Assembly: GCA_946620335.1 (NCBI GenBank)
Contig: CAMONF010000292.1
Span: forward strand, 1-18,511
Origin: an uncultured Clostridia bacterium
GTDB lineage: Bacteria; Bacillota; Clostridia; Lachnospirales; Lachnospiraceae
Length of the DNA stretch: 18,511 nt
Reading direction: 5' to 3'
The notes under the pieces were generated by a model that saw nothing but the letters and a program-made list of their open reading frames with translations, made no database searches and had not been told where the DNA came from. Below are positions 1-8,032 of the stretch, one piece after another (the first letter of the stretch is position 1; every line of letters starts with the position of its first letter). Position numbers and translations under genes: made by a program.

Positions 1-84
1 CAGTCCGAGCGAGCGGGAGCGTCCCGAAGAGAGGAGATATCTGGGGGCCAGTCCCTGCCAGAGCAGCCGCCTCCCTTGCCCGAG

Positions 85-1755
85 TTACCTCACCGGCTCC
101 TTCCCCTTCTCCCTGCGGAGGCGGTTGTACTCCTCGAGGAGCTTGGCGTCGGCCTTCATGGGCGTGGTCTCGGGGTTGCCCTGGTCCTGGCGGATGGCAC
201 GGTGGTCCAGGTCGGAATACTTCTCGACGCTGACGGTGATCAGCAGGAGGAAGATGACTGCGTAGCAGATGGTCTCGCCGCCGATGAAAAGCCAGGGCAT
301 GGCTGCCCGAAGGGCCGGCGAGGAAATGTTGGAGGTAGAATAATTGAGGGCCGAAAGGAGGGCATTCATGATGCCGGTGCAGATGCCGGTCATGCCGGCC
401 ATGATGGCGCCGTAGAACATCATGGTGAAGCCGTCGGTGCGGACGCCGTTCAGGGCCTCCTGGTGGTCCAGGGTGTCAGCCAGCAGGGCCATGAACAGGT
501 ACATGGCCGGTGTGGAGCCCAGGGCCTTGAGGACGAAGGAGACGACAACGACCGGGAACTTGTCCGGAGCGAACATACCGATGGAGCCGCCGACCACGGC
601 CAGGATGGCGCCGAGGACGATGGCACGTCCCTTGCCGATCTTGTTGGCCAGCGGAACAGCGATCAACATGCCGACAGCCGTCGGAATGGCGCCGATGATG
701 GCCAGCGTGCCCTGCATGGCGCCGCCGTTGGCGACCGTGTAGTTGCCGGCCGCATCCGGAAACATGGCCTGGCAGAAGTAGAGCTGGGAGACGTTCTTGA
801 TCATGCCGCCCATCTGGTAGAAGAAAATGAAAGCAACGACACAGATCCAGAAACGGTCGCCGAAGCAGATGCGGACCTGCTCCTTGAGGGGCGGGGCTGC
901 CTTTATTTCCCCGGAATCGCCACTGATGCTCTCCTCAGTGACGCGCTCGCGGGTGAAGAAGAACTCAATGATGGCGCCCAAGGCCGTGGCGATCATGAGG
1001 GCGATGACGAAAATCTTCCAGTGGTTGTAGGAAGCCAGGCCGTCATAGAGGGCCGCGCCGGAAGCGTCCGTGTAGTAGTCGATGGCGCCGCTGGCATTGT
1101 AGACAGCGACGGCGTCCGCCGGCAGGTTGTCCGTCTGGTAGACGAATAGCAGACGGAGGAAGAAGGGAAGGACCATGCTGGTGACACCCATGGCAGCCAG
1201 CGCCGTGGCGTTGGAGAGGGTGGCCAGGAGAGAGCGGTCCTTGCTGTTTCTGGTGGAAAGATTGACAAGGGCTGCGTGGGGCGTTGTGTACAGCGGATAG
1301 CCCACCGCGAACCACAGGTTGTAGCCGACGGCCAGCAGGATCAGGGCAGCCATCTGCTTCTCCGGAATGGTCTCATTTACGAAAGGAGACACCACGAAGA
1401 GGACCAGAAGGGCAAGGATGCAGATGGGGATGGACATAAGGATCAGGGGACGGGCCTTGCCCGACTTGGACCGCATGCTGTCCATGAGCTTTCCGACCAT
1501 GATGTTGCCGAGGACGACAAAAATCACGGAGAAGACGGGCAGGGAAGTGAAGAACCAGCTGGCCCACTTGTTGATGTTGAGAACGTTGGACATGTAGGCA
1601 TTGAAATAGTTGGCCAGCACGGAGTTGGCCAGCATGGCCAGGGTAGGTCCGGCCAGATAGCCCATGATTCCCTCAGGGAAAAACGTCACGTTGTCGTTCC
1701 TGATGAGGCTGGCCGGAAGCCGGTCCAGGATGCTCTTGCTCTTTTCTTTAGTCAT
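85..1755 (-). CDS. GPH-family (MFS) sugar:cation symporter
   Basis: This is a 556-residue integral membrane protein with about 12 hydrophobic helices, fitting the glycoside-pentoside-hexuronide:cation symporter branch of the major facilitator superfamily (MFS_2 type). It probably carries a glycoside or oligosaccharide inward across the cytoplasmic membrane with Na+ or H+. What I see: an N-terminal helix set opening with GYLAGPTLAMLANSVLANYF, the basic loop GKLMDSMRSKSGKARP between early helices, a hydrophilic insertion around residues 210-245 and a charged central loop (RERVTEESISGDSGEIK). The start ATG follows AGAGG with 6-nt spacing. At 556 residues it is longer than the classical ~460-residue MelB type, as is common for clostridial members. 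It lies 38 bp behind the small GH78-like ORF and downstream of the GH3 operon terminator, so it may have its own promoter. The substrate cannot be read from sequence; the neighbours suggest a beta-glycoside or rhamnoside product. Confidence 0.88.
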   Translation of the reverse strand: MTKEKSKSILDRLPASLIRNDNVTFFPEGIMGYLAGPTLAMLANSVLANYFNAYMSNVLNINKWASWFFTSLPVFSVIFVVLGNIMVGKLMDSMRSKSGKARPLILMSIPICILALLVLFVVSPFVNETIPEKQMAALILLAVGYNLWFAVGYPLYTTPHAALVNLSTRNSKDRSLLATLSNATALAAMGVTSMVLPFFLRLLFVYQTDNLPADAVAVYNASGAIDYYTDASGAALYDGLASYNHWKIFVIALMIATALGAIIEFFFTRERVTEESISGDSGEIKAAPPLKEQVRICFGDRFWICVVAFIFFYQMGGMIKNVSQLYFCQAMFPDAAGNYTVANGGAMQGTLAIIGAIPTAVGMLIAVPLANKIGKGRAIVLGAILAVVGGSIGMFAPDKFPVVVVSFVLKALGSTPAMYLFMALLADTLDHQEALNGVRTDGFTMMFYGAIMAGMTGICTGIMNALLSALNYSTSNISSPALRAAMPWLFIGGETICYAVIFLLLITVSVEKYSDLDHRAIRQDQGNPETTPMKADAKLLEEYNRLRREKGKEPVR

Positions 1756-1793
1756 AACTTACCTCTTCCATAAAAGCAGCAGCTGAGGTGTTT

Positions 1794-1985
1794 TCAGCTC
1801 CCCAGTTCCCTCGATGTACCATCCGGAAGCACGAGTGTGCATTGAATCCCGCGCGGCACGAGGACAGAGACCTTGAACTCCCTTCCCCTGAGGATCCATC
1901 GCGACACGATGGCGCCGCAGGGTGTATCAAGTTCACACCTTTCGAACTGAAGACCTTTCTCCGGACGGGGATGGATGATATACAT
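1794..1985 (-). CDS. 63-aa ORF like the C-terminal domain of GH78 alpha-L-rhamnosidase (remnant or small protein)
   Basis: The protein reads as an isolated beta-strand domain: an opening IIHPRPEKGLQ, then LDTPCGAIVSRW, VSVLVP and finally LPDGTSRELGS before the stop. This order (I-P-P-x-x-G-L, TP-x-G-x-I-x-S-x-W, V-x-VP, LPDG, LGS) is what I know from the C-terminal beta-sandwich of family GH78 alpha-L-rhamnosidases. No catalytic barrel is encoded upstream: the region 5' of it holds a terminator and AT-rich DNA. It is therefore either the 3' stub of a deleted rhamnosidase gene or a free-standing small protein. For expression: ATG preceded by AAGGAGAGG at 5-nt spacing. Against: a perfect TATAAT lies so close (2001-2006) that a transcript from it would start within the ribosome site. 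It sits just ahead of the symporter gene. The family match is from memory and not verified by a search. Confidence 0.5.
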   Translation of the reverse strand: MYIIHPRPEKGLQFERCELDTPCGAIVSRWILRGREFKVSVLVPRGIQCTLVLPDGTSRELGS

Positions 1986-2000
1986 AGAATCCTCTCCTTC

Positions 2001-2030
2001 ATTATACCCAGAGTCGTCGGAAACGGACAA
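2001..2030 (-). promoter_or_regulatory. Candidate promoter for the small ORF and/or symporter
   Basis: On the minus strand a TTGTCC box (2025-2030) is followed after 18 bp by a perfect TATAAT (2001-2006). The start site would be near 1994. That is inside the ribosome binding site of the 63-aa ORF, so this promoter would mainly serve the symporter gene. It lies after the GH3 operon terminator, which gives the symporter its own transcription. Box match only; not proven. Confidence 0.4.
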
Positions 2031-2126
2031 GGCAGGGGGTGAGGAGCAATAGACAAGTATACATTATTTCCCCTGTATTGGCCCAGTATTTGTTTGGATC
2101 TTGTAACTGATCCGCAAGTCGAATCT

Positions 2127-2164
2127 AAAAGAAAAGGGGGCCGAACAAATCCGTTCAGCCCCCT
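2127..2164 (-). terminator. Rho-independent terminator of the GH3 operon
   Basis: An 11-bp stem (2136-2146 pairing with 2153-2163, with one G-U pair) has a 6-nt loop and, on the minus strand, is followed by TTTTCTTTT. It begins 12 bases after the stop codon of the four-helix membrane protein and so ends the GH3 transcript. Confidence 0.85.
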
Positions 2165-2175
2165 CTGTAAGGTCT

Positions 2176-2565
2176 TTATTTCTGCAGATCTATGAAGGAG
2201 GCCACCAGATCGATCAGGATGGCAATTCCAACCATGACTGCGAAGAAAATGTAACCCTTCACCTGATCGTAGGTGTAAAGGCCGGCGACCCACCAGCCAA
2301 GGGGATCCAGCTGGGCATTGATACTCTGGACCAGCCCCCAGGTGAGGATGAGGCCGCACACCGTGGCCGTGAGGTTCAGGAAACGGAACTTCTTGAACAA
2401 GGCCACAGCCGCAAGGACCAGCGCCAGGACCGCCGAGACGGTCACAATCGTGATCACGTTGGATTCGACGATGGAGGCCTTCTTATAGAACGGCAGAGCG
2501 ATCAGAGAAAGGACCGCCGCCACAAGGACCATGTAAAAGCTGATTCTCTTATCCTTCAGGTTCAT
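2176..2565 (-). CDS. Small four-helix membrane protein co-translated with GH3
   Basis: A 129-residue protein with four predicted membrane segments at about residues 9-26, 37-57, 63-82 and 103-125, basic loops (FYKK, FKKFRF) and a polar stretch between helices 3 and 4 containing DPLGWW. I do not recognise a named family. The start is fixed by an ATGA overlap with the GH3 stop codon and an AAGGAG ribosome site inside the end of the GH3 gene; a longer reading frame exists upstream but lies wholly within GH3. The 4-base overlap implies translational coupling, so the two products are probably made in similar amounts and may form a complex in the membrane, where GH3 also carries a C-terminal helix. 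Functions such as anchoring or helping assemble the glycosidase are inference. The gene is last before a terminator. Confidence 0.8.
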   Translation of the reverse strand: MNLKDKRISFYMVLVAAVLSLIALPFYKKASIVESNVITIVTVSAVLALVLAAVALFKKFRFLNLTATVCGLILTWGLVQSINAQLDPLGWWVAGLYTYDQVKGYIFFAVMVGIAILIDLVASFIDLQK

Positions 2566-5500
2566 TTCTGCTCCTTTCCGCCCTTGACGAGCTGCATGAC
2601 GTACAGGACTGCGAACAGGGCTGTCAGAATACCGAAGACGGCGGTAGCCGCGGTGATGGCATTCTGCCACCAGGTGCGGACGTAGACCAGTTCAATATCG
2701 CTGGTGATGCCGTTCATGGCATTGCTGCCTGCTGTCGTGTAAGCATAGTACTTGATGGCTTCCTTGGCCTTGGTCAGGAACTCAGCATCCGCTGCGATCT
2801 TGCTCTTGTTGGCCGTCATGCTGCCCCACTCAGTGGTCTCATAGGAGGTGTTGTTGCCAAGCATGGCACCGCCGCCGCCAAGGACAGAATCCTTCCAGTT
2901 CATGTAGTCGGCGCCGTTGATCATGTCGGTGATGATCCAGCCGGTGAAGCCCCATTCATTTCTAAGGATCTGGACCTGCGTTCCCTCGTCAGCACCTGCA
3001 AAGACAGCGCCGACACGGTTGAATGCGGTCATAACGCCCTTGGCGTAGTTGGTCTGCATGCAGCCCTGGAAGCCTCTGAGCTCGGTCTCACGGCCGGCCT
3101 GCTCGGTGAAGTAGGTGGAAATACCGGCGCGGTTCATCTCCTGGTGGTTGAAGGCAAAGTGCTTGGGCTCCATCATGAGACCCTTGGAGGCACCGCCCTT
3201 GCAGACAGCAACGCCCATGATGTTGACAAGCATGGGATCCTCGGAGTAGTACTCATGGCATCTTGCGCAGTAGGGTGCGCGATGGAGGTTGAGGCCTGGT
3301 CCCATGATACCGGCTTCGTTGGACCACAGGCTCTCCTCGCCGAGCATCTGGCCTTCGCGCTCGACAAGCTCAGCGTTGAAGGTGGAAGCGATAACGACCT
3401 CTGTGGGCATGACCGCCATGGAATAGCTGCCCTGGGGATCCTTGGCGTCTACGTAAGTCGGTTCATCTGAATCAGAGGCTGTCCACCTGGTCTTGTAACC
3501 GGGGACCTGGTCGAAGACGAAACCGATGGGGCCGTCGTTCAGGTAGGTCCTGGGATAACCGATGCTGTCGATATTTTCAAGGTCGTCGCCGCCCTGCTCG
3601 ATGAAGGAAATGATGTCATCGACAGTGATCTGGTCAATGAGGAGATCCCACTGCGGGTCATTAATGTCCAGAACGCCGGCATAATTGCCTTCCTCGTCCA
3701 TGAGAATGAAATCAGCCAGGGACAGACCGTTCTGGGCACCCAGGGTGACCTCACCCTCGCGCTCGGCCAGGGAGTAGGTGTTGTTGGTCAGAGCGACCAT
3801 CATCTCGTCTGTCGGGTGAAGCATCTCGACCGTCTGCCAGCCCTTGGACCAGTCAGACCTGGTGACATACTCGCAGGCGTCGGGGATCAGCTTGTTGATA
3901 TCGCAGTCCTGAAGGGCATTCTGGACGCCCACGGAATAGGTCTCGCTGTCAGCGGCACCCAGCTCCCAGGTGATGGCGTTGGCCGCACTGACTGTCTCGT
4001 TGGTGTTGACGAAGAGGCCTTCCTCAGAACCGGTCTTGGCCGCGAGGATGTTGTTGATGGCCTCGTGAGCGCCATTGCCGATGGAGAAGTAATAGGTGCC
4101 CGCATCCAGCACCCAGGCGCCCTGCGTTCCGTCAGCCTTGGTGAGGTTCTCGTCATAGCTGGCGATGTAAGCGGGATCGAAGGTGATGGTGACGGTCTCG
4201 GAAGCGCCGGGCTCAAGGACGCCGGTCTTGGCGAAGCCGATCAGGTTCACGGCTGCCTTCTCAAGGCCGCCTTCCGCATAAGGAGCCTGGACGTAGAGCT
4301 CAGCAACGCTCTTGCCGGCAACGTCACCGGTGTTGGTGACAGTGACGGAAGCCTTGCCCTCGCCGCCCACGTTCACTTCCACGCTGTCGAGCTTCTGCTC
4401 GAAGGTGGTGTAGCTGAGGCCGAAGCCGAAGGGATAGACCATCTCAGCGCTGTAGTCCCAGGCAGCACCCGTTGTGGAGCCTTCCGTGGCGGCAGCGTTG
4501 CCCTGGCCGAGGACCTGGTCCTCGTAACGGGTCTCATAGTACTTGTAGCCGACGTAAATGCCTTCGGTCTCAACGACGAACCAGTCGCCTCTGTTCGGCT
4601 CAGTGAGCGGAGAGTCAGGCATGACGGTGGCCACGTCATAGAGGTAGACGCCGAAGTTGGCCATAGCCGGGTTGGACATGGCGTTGGCAGCATAGGTGTC
4701 GGCCAGGCGACCGGAGGGGTTCACGTCGCCGGCGATGACGTCGGCCACGCCGAGCATACCGTACATGCCGGGCTCGCCGATCCAGAGGATGGAATCAACT
4801 TCCGGATCCGCCTTGAGCTCGCCGATCTCCATGGGGCTGTCGGTGTTGATGAGGACGACCACTCTGGTGGAGTGAGCCTTGGCCAGCCCGATCATATCGC
4901 GCTCGTACTGGGACAGAGCCAGCGGACGCTCGAAGCTGTCACCCTCTGTGGTGTTGACCATGGTCGGATGATAGTCGGCAGCCTCGGAGTTGTCGCGGGA
5001 GATCACGACCAGGGCGACAGAGTCGTCCGCGGAGGCCAGCAGAGAATCAGAGTAGAGGGAAGCGGGCGCTTCACCTACGAAATACTCGGTCACGTTGACG
5101 GGCATGTTCCAGAAGACGGGAGACAGAGCGTGTCCCGGCACCTCCTGGCCAAAGAACTGGGATCTCATGCGGTAAGATGCGACGGCATCGCCGTTATAGA
5201 AATCCATCATATCCTTGTTCACGGTGAAGCCCTTCTCCTGAAGTGCTTCTTCGATGCCGTAGGCCTTCTGGCCGGTAGAGGGATCGTAGGCCACGGAAGA
5301 GCCAACGAGACCGCCGAGAACGGGCTCCTGGGAATTGAGGCCCCAGAGGGTGACCTTCTCGCTGTTCTTGTCGACCGGAAGACCATTGTTCTCATTTTTC
5401 AGAAGAACGGCGCCTTCGGATGCCAGCTCGACCGCCACATCCTGCAGGCTCTTGGTCAGATCCTCCAGAGATGAGAACTCGGAATCAAAATAAATTCCAT

Positions 5501-5666
5501 CGTTGTCAGAATCATGCTTAATTACCTTGTAGTTGGACGTCCCCAGACGGCTGTTGATAAAGCTCGCTCTGGCCGAGGTAATGCTCCCGGTGCCTACGCA
5601 GACAGCCAGCAGAGCCGCGCTGATCGACATAAGACCACGCATTACAGATGGTTTAGGACCTTTCAT
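2562..5666 (-). CDS. Membrane-anchored, domain-permuted GH3 glycosidase
   Basis: A 1034-residue family 3 glycoside hydrolase, probably a beta-glucosidase-like enzyme hydrolysing terminal beta-linked sugars outside the cell. The domain order is reversed compared with most GH3 enzymes: the alpha/beta sandwich comes first (GAVLLKN at about 85-91, WIGEPGMYG at 295-303, GDVNPSGRL at 313-321), then a fibronectin-III-like domain introduced by YPFGFGLSYTTF (about 410-520), then the TIM-barrel half. The barrel carries KHFAFNHQEMNR (K835/H836, substrate binding) and the expected nucleophile D914 in GWIITDM. The acid/base is probably E241 in TEGDSFER. A hydrophobic N-terminal segment (about 11-32) and a C-terminal helix (about 998-1025, then KGGKEQK) predict anchoring at both ends unless the N-terminal segment is cleaved at ARA. 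The start has AGGAGG 5 nt upstream. Permuted GH3 enzymes are known from Ruminococcus. The exact substrate is unknown. Confidence 0.92.
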   Translation of the reverse strand: MKGPKPSVMRGLMSISAALLAVCVGTGSITSARASFINSRLGTSNYKVIKHDSDNDGIYFDSEFSSLEDLTKSLQDVAVELASEGAVLLKNENNGLPVDKNSEKVTLWGLNSQEPVLGGLVGSSVAYDPSTGQKAYGIEEALQEKGFTVNKDMMDFYNGDAVASYRMRSQFFGQEVPGHALSPVFWNMPVNVTEYFVGEAPASLYSDSLLASADDSVALVVISRDNSEAADYHPTMVNTTEGDSFERPLALSQYERDMIGLAKAHSTRVVVLINTDSPMEIGELKADPEVDSILWIGEPGMYGMLGVADVIAGDVNPSGRLADTYAANAMSNPAMANFGVYLYDVATVMPDSPLTEPNRGDWFVVETEGIYVGYKYYETRYEDQVLGQGNAAATEGSTTGAAWDYSAEMVYPFGFGLSYTTFEQKLDSVEVNVGGEGKASVTVTNTGDVAGKSVAELYVQAPYAEGGLEKAAVNLIGFAKTGVLEPGASETVTITFDPAYIASYDENLTKADGTQGAWVLDAGTYYFSIGNGAHEAINNILAAKTGSEEGLFVNTNETVSAANAITWELGAADSETYSVGVQNALQDCDINKLIPDACEYVTRSDWSKGWQTVEMLHPTDEMMVALTNNTYSLAEREGEVTLGAQNGLSLADFILMDEEGNYAGVLDINDPQWDLLIDQITVDDIISFIEQGGDDLENIDSIGYPRTYLNDGPIGFVFDQVPGYKTRWTASDSDEPTYVDAKDPQGSYSMAVMPTEVVIASTFNAELVEREGQMLGEESLWSNEAGIMGPGLNLHRAPYCARCHEYYSEDPMLVNIMGVAVCKGGASKGLMMEPKHFAFNHQEMNRAGISTYFTEQAGRETELRGFQGCMQTNYAKGVMTAFNRVGAVFAGADEGTQVQILRNEWGFTGWIITDMINGADYMNWKDSVLGGGGAMLGNNTSYETTEWGSMTANKSKIAADAEFLTKAKEAIKYYAYTTAGSNAMNGITSDIELVYVRTWWQNAITAATAVFGILTALFAVLYVMQLVKGGKEQK

Positions 5667-5681
5667 AACTCCTCCTCTCCC

Positions 5682-5697
5682 GCAGGCCTTCGCCTGC
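5682..5697 (-). other. Leader hairpin before the GH3 ribosome site
   Basis: A 6-bp GC stem (GCAGGC/GCCTGC) with a 4-nt loop lies directly upstream of the GGAGAGGAGG ribosome site of GH3. It may stabilise the 5' end of the mRNA. Its function is not shown by sequence. Confidence 0.4.
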
Positions 5698-5720
5698 TGA
5701 TTGTATTATGGACGGAGAAT

Positions 5721-5768
5721 ATTTTATCATATGCACGAAACCCGGTAGAGACAGGACCCGAATGGTAG
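5721..5768 (-). promoter_or_regulatory. GH3 operon promoter with upstream CTACC direct repeat
   Basis: On the minus strand an extended -10, TGATAAAAT (hexamer at 5721-5726), gives a start near 5714 and a leader of about 47 nt. The position 17 bp upstream has no TTGACA-like box; it reads TCTACC. The pentamer CTACC is present at 5744-5748 and again at 5764-5768, a 20-bp period of about two helical turns. This is the usual layout of an activator-dependent promoter. A LytTR or AraC protein from the adjacent genes is the obvious candidate, but this is inference. Confidence 0.5.
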
Positions 5769-5781
5769 TTATTTTGACGCA

Positions 5782-5840
5782 AATTAAAACCGGCAGGCAG
5801 GAGCTTTGGGGTATATCTTTCCAAAGTCTCCTGCCTGCCG
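5782..5840 (-). terminator. Strong hairpin terminator after the sensor kinase gene
   Basis: A 19-bp stem (5791-5809 with 5821-5840, one bulged base) and an 11-nt loop start about 10 bases after the kinase stop codon. The minus strand continues with TTTTAATTT. The plus strand also continues with a run of T, so it could work in both directions. It separates the regulator genes from the GH3 promoter. Confidence 0.88.
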
Positions 5841-5850
5841 ACAGATTTTT

Positions 5851-7170
5851 TTACACATCCTCACGACTGAAGAGGATCATAGTCCTGAACCAGCCGTCCT
5901 CGGCTGTAAATCGTGCGGTCCCCTCGTAGGCTTCCGCGATCATCCGGATGCTCCGGGTGCCGTATCCGTGGTACCGCACGTCCCCCTTGGTCGTGACCGG
6001 CACCCCGTCTTTAAAGCTGATTGCACCCGTATAGTGATTGCCGGTCTCAAGACAGACAAAGCCCTTCTTTTTTGTGAGGCTGACCTCGATCCACCGCTGA
6101 CCGGGATCTGTCACCTTGTCCGTGCTCTCGATGGCGTTGTCCAGAAGATTGCCCAAAAGGGTGCTCAGATCCTGGGCGGACATGAAATCCAGGAGCCGCC
6201 CGTCGGCGTTGACGGTCAGCCGAATATTCTTCTGCTGACATTGAAGGGTCTTGACGGCAACGATCGTGTCCATCACGTGGTTGCCGGTATCGGCGATCGC
6301 CTCAAAGGACCGGATTTCCGCCTCCATATTGTCCAGGTAAGACTTCTTTTCCTCATCCCTCGACTCTTCCCGGAGCCAGGCGATCTGGTGCTTCAAGTCA
6401 TGATACTTCTGATGGATCAGCTCCATGCTCTGCTCAGACAGCTTATAGCTGGCATACTGGGCGTCCATAAGGCTGCGGAGCTTTTCCGTCTCGGTCTCCA
6501 GGGCCAGGCTAATCCGGCTCATCCGCCAGAAGCCCAGAAGAATCAAGCCTCCGGCGTCCACCAGCATCCGAATCAGGTTCATCTGAAAGGAGGAGTGGCC
6601 GGAGAAGGGGGTATTCTGGAATACATTGGAAATATTGCTGAAAAGGAAGACACTCAGCGTCATGAAAAAGACTGCCAGCAGGGACTTGCGCGTGAACTGC
6701 GGCAGTATGTCCCTGGAAGAAAATCGTTTTTCCACGAGATATGCTGTGCCGTACACCACCACAGCCGTAACAGCAAAACAGGTCAGCTCCACTCTCCTGC
6801 CCCGCATTCCGGGAAAACAGCTGTCCAGATACAAAACGAACTGCCAGAAAAGTCCGCCCGTGAACTCCCCGAGCAGAAAGGCATTCATGGTCAGAAAAAT
6901 GCATTCATTCCTCGGATACCCGCTCGATACCGCAAGCATGGCGTAGGCGCACAGAATTGCCAGGAAAAGTCCCGGAATATACCACAGCGCATATCCTTTG
7001 TCGGTAACGATCTGGATCCAGATATTGACGGCCAGGATCAAAAGACAGATCAGCCAGCGGCGGCGCCGGTGATCGACCGGCGGTCCTGCCAGACTGTAAG
7101 AGATGGCCGCCAGGGAATATGCCAACAACCAGTACAAACCTGGCGCCGAAGGCGGCAGTTCAGATATCAT
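5851..7170 (-). CDS. GHKL-type sensor histidine kinase (AgrC/LytS-like)
   Basis: A 439-residue sensor kinase. The N-terminal half holds about six or seven membrane helices (roughly residues 10-28, 38-56, 62-82, 90-115, 128-146, 163-185, 197-215). A helical dimerisation segment follows with KYHDLKHQI, where H257 is the likely phosphorylated residue. The ATPase domain has the N box LLGNLLDNAIES (N341, N345) and the glycine-rich HGYGTRSI (402-407), typical of GHKL kinases that pair with LytTR regulators. I prefer the ATG at 7170, which has AGAGGGGG upstream with good spacing; a GTG at 7188 overlapping the regulator stop (GTGA) would add six residues. It would phosphorylate the response regulator encoded immediately upstream. 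The membrane sensor has no recognisable extracellular ligand domain and no AgrB/AgrD peptide genes are nearby, so the signal is unknown. A strong terminator follows. Confidence 0.9.
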   Translation of the reverse strand: MISELPPSAPGLYWLLAYSLAAISYSLAGPPVDHRRRRWLICLLILAVNIWIQIVTDKGYALWYIPGLFLAILCAYAMLAVSSGYPRNECIFLTMNAFLLGEFTGGLFWQFVLYLDSCFPGMRGRRVELTCFAVTAVVVYGTAYLVEKRFSSRDILPQFTRKSLLAVFFMTLSVFLFSNISNVFQNTPFSGHSSFQMNLIRMLVDAGGLILLGFWRMSRISLALETETEKLRSLMDAQYASYKLSEQSMELIHQKYHDLKHQIAWLREESRDEEKKSYLDNMEAEIRSFEAIADTGNHVMDTIVAVKTLQCQQKNIRLTVNADGRLLDFMSAQDLSTLLGNLLDNAIESTDKVTDPGQRWIEVSLTKKKGFVCLETGNHYTGAISFKDGVPVTTKGDVRYHGYGTRSIRMIAEAYEGTARFTAEDGWFRTMILFSREDV

Positions 7171-7184
7171 TGGTATACCCCCTC

Positions 7185-7889
7185 TCACAGGATCTCAGCC
7201 AGCCTCTGCATGAGCTCCGCTTTCCGCCTGCGGCTGATCGGCAGAAGGTCTCCGGCCACGAGCACACAGTCCCTGCGCACGCCATCGACCTGGCAGAGGT
7301 TGATAAGGTAGCCCCGGTTGCAGCGGAAAAACCCCTTGTCCGCAAGGCTCGTCTCCAGGTCCTCGAGCCGACCCCGGGCGGTATACACCCGTTCCGGCGT
7401 ATGAAAGTCCATGACGTGGCTCCTGGACTCGATGTAGCAGATATCCGAAAGCTTCAGGCGTACGCTTCCCTCCTCCCCTGCGTTCACGACCAGGTAATCG
7501 TCCCTGTCCGTTTTCAGATGCCTCATGGCCCGCTCCATTTTTCGGAAGAACATGTCGTACGTGAGGGGCTTCAGGATATAATCCAGCGCCTCCACTTCAT
7601 ACCCCTGGATGGCGTAGCCGGCAAGGCTCGTAATAAATATGATGATGACAGACGAATCCTTCTCCCGAATCATCCTGGCCGCCGTCATGCCATCCCTGAA
7701 CCGCATCTGAATATCCATGAGAATTATATCGAACCCGGGATGATACTCCTCCGAGATATCCTCCCCGTCCTGGAACTGTGTTATCCGGACAGAAATGCCC
7801 TTCTCCGCTCGAAAACGCTGGATATAGTCGGCAAGCTGCTCCATACAGGCAGGATCGTCTTCCACGATAGCAATCGAAATCACGGCCAT
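7185..7889 (-). CDS. LytTR-family response regulator
   Basis: A 234-residue two-domain regulator. The receiver domain has the acidic pair E10/D11-D12 (IAIVEDD), the phosphorylated aspartate D59 (FDIILMD), the conserved ITS around 86-88 and K107 (DYILKP). From about residue 135 a LytTR DNA-binding domain follows, with LSDICYIES, HVMDFHT, a GRLEDLETSL helix and FFRCNRGYLINL, ending near LPISRRR. LytTR proteins bind pairs of short direct repeats upstream of target promoters. I chose the ATG at 7889, giving MAVISIAIVEDD; an ATG at 7898 and a TTG at 7910 are possible alternatives, with AAGGA very close to the first. Its stop overlaps a possible GTG of the kinase, so the two are one operon with a good extended -10 promoter at 7951. 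Target genes are not known; the GH3 promoter next door is a candidate. Confidence 0.9.
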   Translation of the reverse strand: MAVISIAIVEDDPACMEQLADYIQRFRAEKGISVRITQFQDGEDISEEYHPGFDIILMDIQMRFRDGMTAARMIREKDSSVIIIFITSLAGYAIQGYEVEALDYILKPLTYDMFFRKMERAMRHLKTDRDDYLVVNAGEEGSVRLKLSDICYIESRSHVMDFHTPERVYTARGRLEDLETSLADKGFFRCNRGYLINLCQVDGVRRDCVLVAGDLLPISRRRKAELMQRLAEIL

Positions 7890-7950
7890 TTCCCCCATTG
7901 TCCTTCCCAATATCCGAATTCCGGATTCTCTGCTGCTTCTCTGAATTCTG

Positions 7951-7959
7951 ATTATACCA
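7951..7959 (-). promoter_or_regulatory. Extended -10 promoter of the two-component operon
   Basis: The minus strand carries TGGTATAAT, a perfect extended -10, about 60 bases before the response regulator start and after the araC-like gene has ended. No convincing -35 is present. Transcription would begin near 7944. Confidence 0.6.
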
Positions 7960-8032
7960 TAACCCTGTGCCTGAACAGAAGACCGTTCACATTAGAACAA
8001 AGCTGCAGTCGATTTGTCTCTCTGGCCGGAAT

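Noticed and set aside
1748..2359. 203-codon minus-strand open frame across the GH3 operon terminator and the small ORF
   Set aside because: It crosses a clear terminator, overlaps the four-helix protein in another frame and has no protein-like pattern; the alternative frame has GH78-like sequence.
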